Assembly: GCF_016863295.1 (NCBI RefSeq)
Contig: NZ_BOOP01000006.1
Span: forward strand, 62,001-126,000
Length of the DNA stretch: 64,000 nt
From: Planotetraspora phitsanulokensis
GTDB lineage: Bacteria; Actinomycetota; Actinomycetes; Streptosporangiales; Streptosporangiaceae
Direction of reading: 5' to 3'
Of the stretch, positions 52,263-61,254 are shown piece by piece. Each line of letters starts with the position of its first letter. Position 1 is the stretch's first letter. A program made the translations under genes and the position numbers. The notes under the pieces are model-generated. The model was not told where the DNA came from. It did no database searches and saw nothing but the letters and a program-made list of their open reading frames with translations.

Positions 52263-52312
52263 GGCGTCCGAGAGCCGTGTGCGTGGCCTCCGGCCCGCTA
52301 CGATCGCCGGCC

Positions 52313-53083
52313 GTGGAAGAGTTCACCGCGTCCGGCGATTCGGGCGGGTCAGACGAGTTCGGCCGGTTCGTCCGCGCCCATACGACCCTCGGCCCCGTGC
52401 CGTACGTGCCGGAGATCCGGCTGCACCTGGCCGGCCCGGCCACCGCCGCGCCGGCCGGCCCTGCGCCCGCCGCCGAACCCGCGCCCATCGCCGAACCCGC
52501 GCCGTCGCGCGAACCCGGCCTCGGCGCCGCCGGCCCCCAAGCGGAGTCCGGCGAGGACGACCGGCTCTACGAGATGTGGGAGCGGCTGGGACGGCTGCCG
52601 TTCTGGGCCTACGCCTGGGCCGGAGGGCAGGCGCTCGCCCGGCACGTCCTGGACCATCCGGAGCTCGTGCGCGGCCGCTCGGTCCTCGACCTGGCAGGCG
52701 GCTCGGGCCTGGTCGCCGTCGCCGCCGCCCTGGCGGGCGCCGCCCGGGTGACCTCCAACGACGTCGACCCGCACGCCCTGGCCGCGACCGCCCTCAACGC
52801 GCGCGCCAACGGCGTGACGGTGACGGTCCTGGGGGGCGACCTCCTCGATTCGACGCCCGCGGAGGAGGTGATCCTCGCGGGGGACGTCTTCTACGAGCGC
52901 CCTCTCGCCCGCAGGGTCATGCCCTTCCTGGAACGGGCAGGCGGCACGGTGCTCATCGGGCATCCCGAGCGCGCGTGCTCCTACCTGCCCCGAGATCGTT
53001 TCCAGCCGGCCGGGCGGCACCTCGTGCCGGCGCCGCTGGAGAACGCGCTCGTGACGGCCACCACGATCTGGCGTCTGGTGTGA
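52313..53083 (+). CDS. class I methyltransferase of the ETFB-lysine type
   Basis: 256 residues from GTG 52313. The SAM site VLDLAGGSGLVAVAAALAGA follows LPFWAYAWAGGQALARHVLDHPELV, the pattern of ETFB-lysine methyltransferases (METTL20/ETFBKMT type), and DVFYERPL is a plausible active-site loop. Between EIRLHLA and LYEMWERLG there is a ~45-residue Ala/Pro-rich stretch where relatives are short. It may methylate lysines of an electron-transfer flavoprotein or another protein. The substrate is inferred from family only. Confidence 0.8.
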   Translation: MEEFTASGDSGGSDEFGRFVRAHTTLGPVPYVPEIRLHLAGPATAAPAGPAPAAEPAPIAEPAPSREPGLGAAGPQAESGEDDRLYEMWERLGRLPFWAYAWAGGQALARHVLDHPELVRGRSVLDLAGGSGLVAVAAALAGAARVTSNDVDPHALAATALNARANGVTVTVLGGDLLDSTPAEEVILAGDVFYERPLARRVMPFLERAGGTVLIGHPERACSYLPRDRFQPAGRHLVPAPLENALVTATTIWRLV

Positions 53084-53160
53084 CGCACATCACAACAACG
53101 CGAGCCCTCGTGATCGCGTCTCAGGAAGGGGAATTGAACACGAGATAAACGGGATTTGAC

Positions 53161-54441
53161 TTGTCGAAAACCTTCCGCGGCCGGGTCGCGAAGAAAGCAA
53201 CACGGGCAGTGGTCACTCCGCTCCTCAACGCGTTCCGGCGGGCACTGCTCGGGGCGTTGAGAACCCGCGACTGGCAACGCGCCCGGTCGGCGCCGCCGCC
53301 GAACGACCGGCAGATCCGGATCCTGCTCCTGCACGCCAACGGCATGGGCGGCACCATCCGCACGGTCTTCAACCTGGCCGGCCACCTCGCACGGACCCAC
53401 GACGTCGAGGTCGTCAGCGTGGTCAGGACCCGGGAGAAGCCCTTCTTCCCCATCCCGCCAGGTGTCAGCGTGCGCTACCTCGACGACCGGGTGCCCGGGC
53501 GCAAGGGGTTCCTGTGGCGGATCCCCGGCGTCCTCGTCCCGAGGGAGGAGTCGGCGTACGACGCGTTCACGCTGGAAACCGAGATCAAACTGATCCGGTA
53601 CATCCGTTCCCGCCGCGAGGGCGTCCTCATCAGCACCCGGCCCGCCCTGAACCTCCTCACCGCCCTCTTCGCACCGCCCGAGGTCGTCACCGTGGGGCAG
53701 GAGCACCTCAACCTCGCCTCCCACAAGCGGCCGGTGCGCCGGCAGATCGTCCGCCGGTACGGCAAGCTCGACGCGCTCGTCACTCTGACGGACACCGACC
53801 TCGCGGCCTATGACGGCGCGCTGCTCAGGAGGCCGCGGGTGCTCACCCAGATGCCGAACGCGGTGACGCCTCTGAACGGCGGCATCTCTCCGCTGACGAG
53901 CAAGACGGCCATCACCGTGGGCCGCCTCACCCACGCCAAGGGCCATGACCTGCTGATCCGGGCCTGGGTCCACGTCGCGGCGCGCCACCCCGACTGGACG
54001 ATGCGCGTCTTCGGCAGCGGCCGCAAACGCGACAAGCTGCGGGCGTCCATCGAAGAGCACGGACTCGTTGGCAAGGTCGTCCTGGAGGGCGCGGCCACCG
54101 ACGTCGGCGCCCAGATGGCCGAGGCCTCCATGTTCGTGCTGAGCTCCCGGCTCGAGGGCCTGCCGATGGTCCTCCTCGAGGCCATGAGCAAGGGCCTGCC
54201 GATCGTGAGCTTCGACTGCCCCACCGGCCCCGCCGAGCTGATCACGAACGGCCACGACGGGCTCGTGGTCGAGATGGGCGACATCGAGGCCCTGGCCGAC
54301 GCCATCTGCACGGTCATCGAGGACCAGAGCCTGCGTCACACGCTCGCCGCCCACGCCGTGAAGACCGCGGCGGGCTACGACATGGAGATCATCGGCAAGA
54401 GGTGGGAGGACCTCATCGCGTCACTCGTCCGGCCGGGATGA
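53161..54441 (+). CDS. GT4-family glycosyltransferase
   Basis: 426 residues from TTG 53161. GT-B fold: N-terminal domain with RILLLHANGMGGTIRTVFNLAGHLA, and a C-terminal domain with VGRLTHAKGHDLLIRAWVHV and the EX7E-type signature FVLSSRLEGLPMVLLEAMSKGLPIVSFDCPTGPAELI. The 50-residue basic N-terminus may bind membrane. It adds sugar to a lipid, teichoic acid or polysaccharide acceptor. Its 3' end overlaps the convergent WYL gene by 21 bp. Confidence 0.88.
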   Translation: MSKTFRGRVAKKATRAVVTPLLNAFRRALLGALRTRDWQRARSAPPPNDRQIRILLLHANGMGGTIRTVFNLAGHLARTHDVEVVSVVRTREKPFFPIPPGVSVRYLDDRVPGRKGFLWRIPGVLVPREESAYDAFTLETEIKLIRYIRSRREGVLISTRPALNLLTALFAPPEVVTVGQEHLNLASHKRPVRRQIVRRYGKLDALVTLTDTDLAAYDGALLRRPRVLTQMPNAVTPLNGGISPLTSKTAITVGRLTHAKGHDLLIRAWVHVAARHPDWTMRVFGSGRKRDKLRASIEEHGLVGKVVLEGAATDVGAQMAEASMFVLSSRLEGLPMVLLEAMSKGLPIVSFDCPTGPAELITNGHDGLVVEMGDIEALADAICTVIEDQSLRHTLAAHAVKTAAGYDMEIIGKRWEDLIASLVRPG

Positions 54442-55398
54442 GCCCGCCTCCGGCGCCTCCGCGTACACCAGGAGGCGCCGGGCCAGCGCCCGCACCTCGT
54501 CCCTGAGCTCGTCCGGCCGGATGACGGTGAACGACCAGCCGAGCCCGGCCAGCATCTGAGCCATGCCGTCCAGCCGCTCGGCCCGGGCGGTCATCCTCGT
54601 GCCGCGCTCGTCCGGGCTGAGCGCGGCCACGGAGGCGGGAATCCGCAGCCGCGCCTCCTCGGGCGTCACCGCCAGCACGACCTCGACCTCGTGCCGGTAC
54701 GGCACACCGGCCAATGACTCCAGGACATGCCCCACGGGGTCGAACCGTCCCGGCGGCGAGAACGCCGTCTCGGTGACGTCGACGCTCGCCACCCGGTCCA
54801 CGCGGAAGGTCCGCACCTCGCCGCTGCGATGGTCGTGGCCGGTCAGGTACCACCTGCCGGAGTGGAAGACCAGGCCGTAGGGGTCGAGTTCCCGCTCGCT
54901 GTCCGCGCCGGAGAAGGAACGGTAGGCCAGCCGCACCCTCCGGCGGCGGCGGACCGATTCCGCGAGCGTGAGCAGCGCCGCGGCGCTCGGCCGATGGTTC
55001 CCCGCGGCCCGCGCCGTCAGGGCGACGATCTCCTCCACCGCCCCCACCCGCTCACGCAGGTCCTTCGGCAACACCCGCTGGATCTTGGCGAGCGCGCTCT
55101 CGGTCGCCGTCTCCCCCACCGCCAGCCCGGTGCGCCGTCCGGACAGCAGGCCGAGCACCACGGCGGTCGCCTCGTCGTCGGTCAGCATCAGCGGCGGCAG
55201 CTTGTAGCCCGGCGTCAACCGGTAACCGCCGTACCGGCCGCGCCCGGCCTCGACGGGCACGCCCAGCTCGCTCAGCCGTACGGCGTAACGCCTGACGGTG
55301 CGCTCGCCCACCTCGAGGCGGGCGGCGATCTCCGGGCCGGTGAGGCCGGGCCGGGCTTGCAGGAGCTCCAGAAAAGCGAGCACACGATTCGTCGACAT
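54421..55398 (-). CDS. WYL-domain transcriptional regulator
   Basis: 325 residues. HTH (LAFLELLQARPGLTGPEIAARLEVGERTVRRYAVRLSELGVPVEAGRGRYGGYRL), a WYL domain (GLVFHSGRWYLTGHDHRSGEVRTFRVDRV) and a WCX extension. It is divergent from an alpha/beta-hydrolase gene with an 8-bp inverted repeat between, so it probably controls that gene and itself. The start at 55398 matches the family. Confidence 0.92.
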   Translation of the reverse strand: MSTNRVLAFLELLQARPGLTGPEIAARLEVGERTVRRYAVRLSELGVPVEAGRGRYGGYRLTPGYKLPPLMLTDDEATAVVLGLLSGRRTGLAVGETATESALAKIQRVLPKDLRERVGAVEEIVALTARAAGNHRPSAAALLTLAESVRRRRRVRLAYRSFSGADSERELDPYGLVFHSGRWYLTGHDHRSGEVRTFRVDRVASVDVTETAFSPPGRFDPVGHVLESLAGVPYRHEVEVVLAVTPEEARLRIPASVAALSPDERGTRMTARAERLDGMAQMLAGLGWSFTVIRPDELRDEVRALARRLLVYAEAPEAGSSRPDE

Positions 55399-55401
55399 AT
55401 C

Positions 55402-55429
55402 AGGACCGATTCTGGCCGGATTCGGTCCT
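55402..55429. promoter_or_regulatory. operator between WYL regulator and alpha/beta hydrolase
   Basis: AGGACCGA-N12-TCGGTCCT, a perfect inverted repeat lying 4 bp from the regulator start and 12 bp from the hydrolase start. GATTCTGGCCGGATTC in the middle adds partial dyad symmetry. Confidence 0.7.
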
Positions 55430-55440
55430 ACGGTCGACTC

Positions 55441-56166
55441 ATGACGACATTCGTACTCGTTCCCGGTTTCTGGCTCGGCGCGTGGGCGTGGCAGGGCGTG
55501 ACGACGGCACTGCGCTCGGCCGGGCACACAGCCTTCCCTCTCTCGCTCACCGGTCTCGCCGACCGCTCGCACCTGGCGTCGCCGGACCTGAACCTCGACA
55601 CCCACATCGGCGACATCACCAACCTGCTGGTCTTCGAGGACCTGCGCGACGTCGTCCTGGTCGGGCACAGCGGCAGCGGCGCCGCGGTCACCGGCGCGGC
55701 CGACAGGGCGGCGGACCGGATCGGCCGCGTCGTCTATGTCGACAGCGGGCCGGTGCCGGCGGGCGCCGCGCAGATCGACCTCACCGGCCGCGAGGGCATC
55801 GAAGAGATCACGGCCGGTGGATGGCGGTACCCGTTCCCCGCCTGGGACGAGCTCGAGAAGTCGGGCGCGAGCCTCGACGGGCTGGGACCGCGCGAGCGGG
55901 ATCTCATGTCGGCGCGCGCGACCGACCAGCCGCTCGGCACGATCACCCAGCCGCTCTCCCTCACCGGCGCGTTCGACAAGCTGCCCAAGACGCTGATCAG
56001 CTGCTCCTTCTCCTCCGACCAGGTCAAAACGATGATCGCCTCAGGGCACCCGTTCTTCGCGGCGTTGTCGGGCCCGGAGTGGGAGCTGCTCTTCCTGCCG
56101 ACGGGGCACTGGCCGATGCTCTCCCTGCCCGCCGACCTGGCGACGCTCCTCGCCGGCGTCGGCTGA
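55441..56166 (+). CDS. alpha/beta hydrolase
   Basis: 241 residues. Opens MTTFVLVPGFWLGAWAW (oxyanion loop VPGFW), nucleophile elbow VLVGHSGSGAA (Ser near 79), and C-terminal LPTGHWPML with a plausible catalytic His. This small-hydrolase pattern occurs in esterases and salicylate-esterase-like proteins; the substrate is unknown. No ribosome site is visible, so it is probably leaderless, starting at the operator. Confidence 0.88.
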   Translation: MTTFVLVPGFWLGAWAWQGVTTALRSAGHTAFPLSLTGLADRSHLASPDLNLDTHIGDITNLLVFEDLRDVVLVGHSGSGAAVTGAADRAADRIGRVVYVDSGPVPAGAAQIDLTGREGIEEITAGGWRYPFPAWDELEKSGASLDGLGPRERDLMSARATDQPLGTITQPLSLTGAFDKLPKTLISCSFSSDQVKTMIASGHPFFAALSGPEWELLFLPTGHWPMLSLPADLATLLAGVG

Positions 56167-56196
56167 TCCGCGCGGCGCACGGCACGCCGCCGCGGA

Positions 56197-57111
56197 TCAG
56201 ATCGTGGACAGGCCGAGCTCGACCGGCTCGGCGATGACGTCGACGAGGGCGTCGTTGCGCAGGACCGTGATCGGCAGGGGCCTCCCGATCGCCTCGGCGA
56301 ACATCAGCCGCTGGAGGCCCTGGGCGTCCTCCACCGGCTTCCTGCCCGCGGTCAGGACCAGGTCGCCCGCCCGCAGGCCGGCCTTCGCGGCGGGCGATCC
56401 GGTCACGACCTCCATCACCCGCAGCGCGTTGCGCTGCCCGACGCGTTCGCGGATGTCGGGCGGGAGCGGCGCCGGGGTGGTCACGAGCCCCAGGTAGGCG
56501 CGCCGCACCCGGCCGTCGCTCATCAGCGCGGCGACGATCGACCGGGTGGTGGAGTTGATCGGCACCGCCAGCCCGAGACCGGCGCCCGCCACCGCCGTGT
56601 TGATCCCGACTACATGGCCCTCGGCGTCGGCCAACGCTCCTCCCGAGTTCCCTGGATTGAGCGCGGCGTCCGTCTGAATGACGTCCTCGATCAGCCGTAC
56701 GGCGGAGCCGCTCCTGGCCGGAAGCGACCGGCCGAGCGCGGACACGACGCCCGCCGTCACCGACCCCGCGAGACCGAGGGGATTGCCGACGGCGACGACC
56801 AGCTGGCCGACGACCAGGGCGTCGCTGTCCCCCAGCACGACGGGCGCCGGCACCGATCCGAGCGCGCGGATCACCGCCAGGTCCGACAGGGGATCGGAGC
56901 CCACGACGGTGAAGTCGGCCGAGACGCCGTCGGAGAAGGCGACCGTGCCGGTCCGCGCACGGCCGACCACGTGGGCGTTGGTGAGCAGGAAGCCGTCCGC
57001 GGTGAAGACGACGGCGGACCCGCTCCCCCGGCCCGCCGTGACGGCCGCGACCTTCGGGGTGAGCTCGGCCGCGACCGAGGAGACGATCTGGGAGTACGCG
57101 TCGAGCGCCAC
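56197..57111 (-). CDS. HtrA/DegP-like S1C serine protease without signal peptide
   Basis: 304 residues. Trypsin-fold with His47 (TNAHVVG), Asp77 (DPLSDLAVI) and Ser156 (LNPGNSGGAL), and one PDZ domain from about 205 (RVMEVVTGSPAAKAGLRAGDLVLTAG). It starts at GTG with GGGAGG upstream. Neither a signal peptide nor a membrane anchor is evident, so it is probably cytosolic, unlike classical HtrA. It may handle damaged protein. Next to the ABC gene but divergent. Confidence 0.9.
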   Translation of the reverse strand: MALDAYSQIVSSVAAELTPKVAAVTAGRGSGSAVVFTADGFLLTNAHVVGRARTGTVAFSDGVSADFTVVGSDPLSDLAVIRALGSVPAPVVLGDSDALVVGQLVVAVGNPLGLAGSVTAGVVSALGRSLPARSGSAVRLIEDVIQTDAALNPGNSGGALADAEGHVVGINTAVAGAGLGLAVPINSTTRSIVAALMSDGRVRRAYLGLVTTPAPLPPDIRERVGQRNALRVMEVVTGSPAAKAGLRAGDLVLTAGRKPVEDAQGLQRLMFAEAIGRPLPITVLRNDALVDVIAEPVELGLSTI

Positions 57112-57253
57112 AGGACCTCCCGCAGTGACTGCTTACTTGATTACACGATAAGCGTGCGGGCGATCCGGCGATATTCCCCGAGTACTTTTGTCCCGCCGAA
57201 GCCCGGATCGTTGGATCTACTGGCGACGATCACCGATTTCTAGCGTTGTCCCC

Positions 57254-58141
57254 ATGGAAAACGACGCTGTGTCACTGACCGCGGTGACCAAGAGCTTCCG
57301 GGCCGTCCGCGCCGTCGACGGCCTCACGCTCGCCATCCCCCGGGGCCAGACCGTGGCCCTCCTCGGCCCCAACGGCGCCGGCAAGTCGACCACGATCGGC
57401 ATGCTCCTCGGCCTGATCCCCCCGGACTCGGGGAAGGCCGTCCTGTTCGGCCTCGACCCCGGCCAGGCCGTACGGCAGGGCCTCGCGGGCGCGATGCCCC
57501 AGGAGGGCGGGCTCATCCCCCGCGTCACGGTCGGCGAGCTGCTCACCTTTGTGGCGGGCACCTATCGCGCGCCTCTCCCGCTCGGCCAGGTGCTCGCGCT
57601 GGCGCAGATGACCGGCCTGGAGAACCGGCGCGTGGACAAGCTCTCCGGCGGCCAGGCCCAGCGGGTGCGCTTCGCCATGGCACTCGTCGGCGATCCCCGC
57701 CTGATCGTCCTCGACGAGCCCACCGCCGCCCTCGACGTCGAGGCGCGGCGTGAGTTCTGGAGCGGCATGCGCACGCTGGCCGGCCGGGGCAAGACCATCC
57801 TGTTCTCCACCCACTACCTCGACGAGGCCGACGAGCAGGCCGACCGCGTCGTCGTCATCGACCGGGGCCGCGTGGTCGCGGACGGCACCAGTGCGGAGAT
57901 CAAGAAGATCGTGGCCCTGACCACGGTCAGCGTGACGACCTCCGGCGAGGTCTCCTGGCTCGGCGACCTCCCGGGCGTGCGCCGGCTGGAGGTCAGGGGC
58001 GACCGCGTGCACCTGCGCAGCGCCGACCCCGACGCCACCGTGATGGCCCTCGCCCGGGCGGGAGCCGTGCGCGACCTCGAAGTGACCCCCGCCGACCTCG
58101 AGGACGCCTTCGTCGCCCTCACCGCCAAGGAGACCGTGTGA
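57254..58141 (+). CDS. ABC transporter ATP-binding protein
   Basis: 295 residues. Walker A GPNGAGKSTT, Q-loop PQEGGLIPRVTV, signature LSGGQAQRVRFAMAL, Walker B LIVLDEPTAALD and H-loop STHYLDEADEQADR. ABC-2 exporter type. It overlaps the permease by 4 bp, followed by a histidine kinase and response regulator, each overlapping in the same manner. TAGCGT near 57241 may be a -10 box close to the ATG, giving a very short leader. Confidence 0.92.
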   Translation: MENDAVSLTAVTKSFRAVRAVDGLTLAIPRGQTVALLGPNGAGKSTTIGMLLGLIPPDSGKAVLFGLDPGQAVRQGLAGAMPQEGGLIPRVTVGELLTFVAGTYRAPLPLGQVLALAQMTGLENRRVDKLSGGQAQRVRFAMALVGDPRLIVLDEPTAALDVEARREFWSGMRTLAGRGKTILFSTHYLDEADEQADRVVVIDRGRVVADGTSAEIKKIVALTTVSVTTSGEVSWLGDLPGVRRLEVRGDRVHLRSADPDATVMALARAGAVRDLEVTPADLEDAFVALTAKETV

Positions 58142-58866
58142 TGTTCGGCTACATCAGGCTCGAGCTGCTCAGGACCATCAGGGACGGCGGCTACGTCATC
58201 TTCGGGATCGCCTCCCCCGTCGTCATGTATCTGGTGCTCTCCAACCTCGCCCTCGCCCCCGGCGACGAACGATCCGGCTCGATCGTCACCATGGTCAGCA
58301 TGGCCGCGTACGGGGCGCTGGGCTGCGCGTTCAACAACGGCAGCGGCATCGGCGAGGACCGGTCCGCGGGCTGGCTGCGCCAGCTGCGCCTGACCCCGCT
58401 GGGGCCCGTCCAGGTGGTCGCCGGCAAGATCGTCACCGGCGCGGTGGGAGTCGTGCCCAGCATCGCGGCCGTGCTCCTCACCGGTGTGCTCGTCAACCAC
58501 GTCGAGCTGAGCCCCGGGCAGTGGCTGTCCATCGTGGGGCTGCTGTGGGCGGGGACGATCCCGTTCGCACTGCTCGGACTGGGCAACGGCTACGCCCTCA
58601 CCGGGCAGACCGCCTCGATGGCCAACATCGCGGCCTTCCTCGGCCTGTCCATCGTCGGGGGCCTGTGGGTGCCGACGATGGGGTTCCCCGGCTGGCTGCG
58701 CGCGATCGCGGAATGGACGCCGTCGAACAGCTACGCCACGATGTCCTGGCACGTCGCCGCCGGCACGGCCCCCGGGGCCCGTGCCGTCGCGATCCTGTGC
58801 GGGTGGCTGGCCGTGTTCGGCCTCTACGCCCTGTACGCCTACCGCCGCGCGGGCCGGACCGCGTGA
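58138..58866 (+). CDS. ABC-2 type transporter permease
   Basis: 242 residues with about six membrane helices (MYLVLSNLALAP, IAAVLLTGVLVNHV, NIAAFLGLSIVGGLWVPTMGFPGWLRAIAEWTPSNSYATMSWH near the end). It is the membrane part of the exporter. It starts at GTG 58138 (ATG 58141 directly behind). Confidence 0.9.
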   Translation: MMFGYIRLELLRTIRDGGYVIFGIASPVVMYLVLSNLALAPGDERSGSIVTMVSMAAYGALGCAFNNGSGIGEDRSAGWLRQLRLTPLGPVQVVAGKIVTGAVGVVPSIAAVLLTGVLVNHVELSPGQWLSIVGLLWAGTIPFALLGLGNGYALTGQTASMANIAAFLGLSIVGGLWVPTMGFPGWLRAIAEWTPSNSYATMSWHVAAGTAPGARAVAILCGWLAVFGLYALYAYRRAGRTA

Positions 58867-60023
58867 CCCCTGTGGGACGATCGCTGCCGATGAAGCAGAA
58901 CAGACCGGCCGAAGAGAGCTGGCTCAACCCGCTCGGCGAAGACGAGCAGGGGCCGGACGCCAAGGGCCTGTACATCTGGTGCGCCCTCGCCGGCGGCCCC
59001 GTGTGGGACATCGCGCACGGCCACGCCCACCCGCTCTGGGCCGCCTGGGCGGTGACGGCGGCCGGCGCCGCGCTCTACATCGTCACCGTCCGGCTCTCCT
59101 TCGCGGGCTCGCGGCGGGCGGAGCGGCTCTTCCTGCCGCTGCTCGCCGCGGTCGCGATCGCCGCCGCCTCGGTCTTCCATGGCAACTTCAGCCTCCTGCT
59201 CGTCATGACCGCGATCGCCTTGGGGGTGACCGTCAGGGGACGCCGGCTCCCCTTCCTGCTGTCCGCCCTCGCCCTGGCCTCGCTCGGCGTGCAGATCGCC
59301 ATCGGCTCCGGCGTCCGCGACACGGTGTTCCTGATGTGGGGGCTGTTCACCGCGGGGCTCATCCCGGCGATCATGCTCCGGCTGTGGGAGGCCATCAGGG
59401 AACTGCAGGAGACCAGGGAGGAACTTGCCCGCGCCGCCGTCTCCGAGGAGCGGCTGCGCTTCTCCCGGGACCTGCACGACCTGCTCGGGCACACGTTGTC
59501 CGTCATGGTGGTGAAGGCGGAGGCCGTACGGCGCCTCGCGCACAGGGACGCGGACGGCGCCGCCCGGCAGGCCGCCGACATCGAGCAGATCGGGCGGGAG
59601 GCCCTCACCGAGGTCCGCGCCGCCGTCACCGGATATCGCGGGCGCGGGCTGACCGCCGAACTCGACTCGGCCCGCACGGTGCTCGCCGACGCCGACATCG
59701 ACGTCACGGTCCGCACCCCCGTCGTACGGCTCTCGCCGGAGACCGACGTCCTGCTCGGCTGGGCCGTACGCGAGGGGGTGACCAACGTCATCCGCCACAG
59801 CCGCGCCCGCTCCTGCGAGATCGACCTGCGGGAACCGGGCGGGCTCGTGCTGGAGATCCGTGACGACGGCGCCCCCGCGGCCGGTCCAGGCCACCGCGGA
59901 AACGGCCTGGTCGGCCTGGGTGAGCGGGTCGCAGCGGTGGACGGGAGCCTGGACGCCGGGCCGCGGCCCGGCGGCGGCTTCCTGCTCCGCGTGACGCTGC
60001 CCGAGCAGGGGGAGAACGTGTGA
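58863..60023 (+). CDS. DesK-like sensor histidine kinase
   Basis: 386 residues. Five or so membrane helices (~35-172), coiled coil (LQETREELARAAVSEERLR), phospho-His205 in FSRDLHDLLGHTLSVM, and HATPase with N box near 308 (EGVTNVIRHSRA) and GNGLVGLGERV. DesK-type kinases sense membrane fluidity or antibiotics, and here likely control the ABC exporter. It starts at GTG 58863 overlapping the permease stop; ATG 58890 is an alternative. Confidence 0.92.
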   Translation: MTPVGRSLPMKQNRPAEESWLNPLGEDEQGPDAKGLYIWCALAGGPVWDIAHGHAHPLWAAWAVTAAGAALYIVTVRLSFAGSRRAERLFLPLLAAVAIAAASVFHGNFSLLLVMTAIALGVTVRGRRLPFLLSALALASLGVQIAIGSGVRDTVFLMWGLFTAGLIPAIMLRLWEAIRELQETREELARAAVSEERLRFSRDLHDLLGHTLSVMVVKAEAVRRLAHRDADGAARQAADIEQIGREALTEVRAAVTGYRGRGLTAELDSARTVLADADIDVTVRTPVVRLSPETDVLLGWAVREGVTNVIRHSRARSCEIDLREPGGLVLEIRDDGAPAAGPGHRGNGLVGLGERVAAVDGSLDAGPRPGGGFLLRVTLPEQGENV

Positions 60024-60625
60024 TCAGAGTGCTGCTCGCGGAGGACCAGGGCATGATGCGGGGCGCCCTGGCCCTCCTTCTCGGCCTGGAGGACGACATC
60101 GAGGTCGTCGCCCAGGTGGCGTCGGGCGACGACGTCGTGACCGCCGCCCTGGAGACGCTGCCCGACGTGGCACTCCTGGACATCGAGATGCCCGGGCGCA
60201 GCGGGCTCGACGCGGCGGCCGCCCTGCGCGAGCGCCTCCCGGCGTGCCGGGTCGTGATCCTCACCACGTTCGGCAGGCCCGGATACCTGCGGCGCGCGAT
60301 GGAGGCGGGCGCCTACGGCTTCCTCGTCAAGGACGGCCCCGTCGAGGAGCTGGCCACCTCGATCCGGCGTGTGCTCGGCGGCGAGCGGGTCATCGACCCG
60401 GCGCTCGCCGCCGCCGCGCTCAGCTCCGGCCCGAGCCCGCTGACCGACCGTGAGCGGGACGTGCTCGCCGCGGCGGCCGACGGCTCGACCATCGCCGACA
60501 TCGCGCTGCGCCTCCACCTGTCGGAGAGCACGGTCCGCAACTACCTGTCCTCCTCGATCGGCAAGACCGGCACCCGCAACCGGATCGAGGCGGCCAGGAC
60601 GGCCCGCCACAACGGCTGGCTCTGA
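60020..60625 (+). CDS. DesR-like NarL-family response regulator
   Basis: 201 residues. Receiver domain with Asp54 in ALLDIEMPGRSG and acidic residues LAEDQ; LuxR-type HTH in PLTDRERDVLAAAADGSTIADIALRLHLSESTVRNYLSSSIGKTGTRNR. GTG start overlapping the kinase stop, so it is the partner regulator of the operon. Confidence 0.93.
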   Translation: MIRVLLAEDQGMMRGALALLLGLEDDIEVVAQVASGDDVVTAALETLPDVALLDIEMPGRSGLDAAAALRERLPACRVVILTTFGRPGYLRRAMEAGAYGFLVKDGPVEELATSIRRVLGGERVIDPALAAAALSSGPSPLTDRERDVLAAAADGSTIADIALRLHLSESTVRNYLSSSIGKTGTRNRIEAARTARHNGWL

Positions 60626-60706
60626 GCCGGCGACCCAACCTCACGGCGGGCGTCACCGCAGAGGCGAACCGCGGAAGGCCCACCCCGAAGGCCCACTGCG
60701 GAGGGC

Positions 60707-61150
60707 TCACTGCACGTCGAACTCGTTGCCCTCCGGATCGGCCATGGTCACGTGGTTCGTCCCCGGCTCCTGGACCGTCCACAACACCGTCGCGCCGAGC
60801 CGCTTGAGCCGGTCGACCTCGGCGTCGCGCCGGTCGGGCCCCGCATGGACGTCGATGTGCAGCCGGTTCTTGGCGGCCTTCGGCTCCGGGACCGCCTGGA
60901 ACAGGATCCGCCGGCCGAGGCCCATCCCGCTGTCGGGATCGACCGGGTCCGCGGGATGCCGGACGGCCCGCAGCCCCCTCCACGCCTTCCCGTCCGGCGT
61001 CAGCGCGCCGTCCTCGATGACGCCGAGACCGAGGAGCCTCTCGATCAGCACGCTGTTGTCCTCGACCTCGTAGCCGAGGGCCTCCGCCCAGAAGGCGGCC
61101 TGCGCATGGGGGTCGGCGCAGTCGACGACGAGCTTCCAGTCAAGAGTCAT
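60707..61150 (-). CDS. VOC/glyoxalase-like protein
   Basis: 147 residues, Glyoxalase_6 type. WKLVVDCADPHAQAAFWAEALGYEVED opens the first module, and NRLHIDVHAGPDRRDAEVDRLKRLGATVLWTVQEPGTNHVTMADPEGNEFDV is the second with the conserved DPEGNEF end. Enzymatic role unknown. Confidence 0.85.
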   Translation of the reverse strand: MTLDWKLVVDCADPHAQAAFWAEALGYEVEDNSVLIERLLGLGVIEDGALTPDGKAWRGLRAVRHPADPVDPDSGMGLGRRILFQAVPEPKAAKNRLHIDVHAGPDRRDAEVDRLKRLGATVLWTVQEPGTNHVTMADPEGNEFDVQ

Positions 61151-61194
61151 GCGACCAGTTCTAGTGGCTGCGCGAGCGTGACGCCGCACACCGC

Positions 61195-61235
61195 GGCAGG
61201 CGTGCCGTACCGGTTCCGGTCCCGGCACGCCTGCC
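61195..61235 (-). terminator. hairpin terminator behind the SGNH gene
   Basis: Perfect 13-bp stem GGCAGGCGTGCCG / CGGCACGCCTGCC with a 15-base loop that can fold further. It lies between the end of the SGNH gene and the start of the VOC gene on the same strand and separates the two units. Confidence 0.65.
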
Positions 61236-61254
61236 CCGGACGCGGGGGCCGGAG

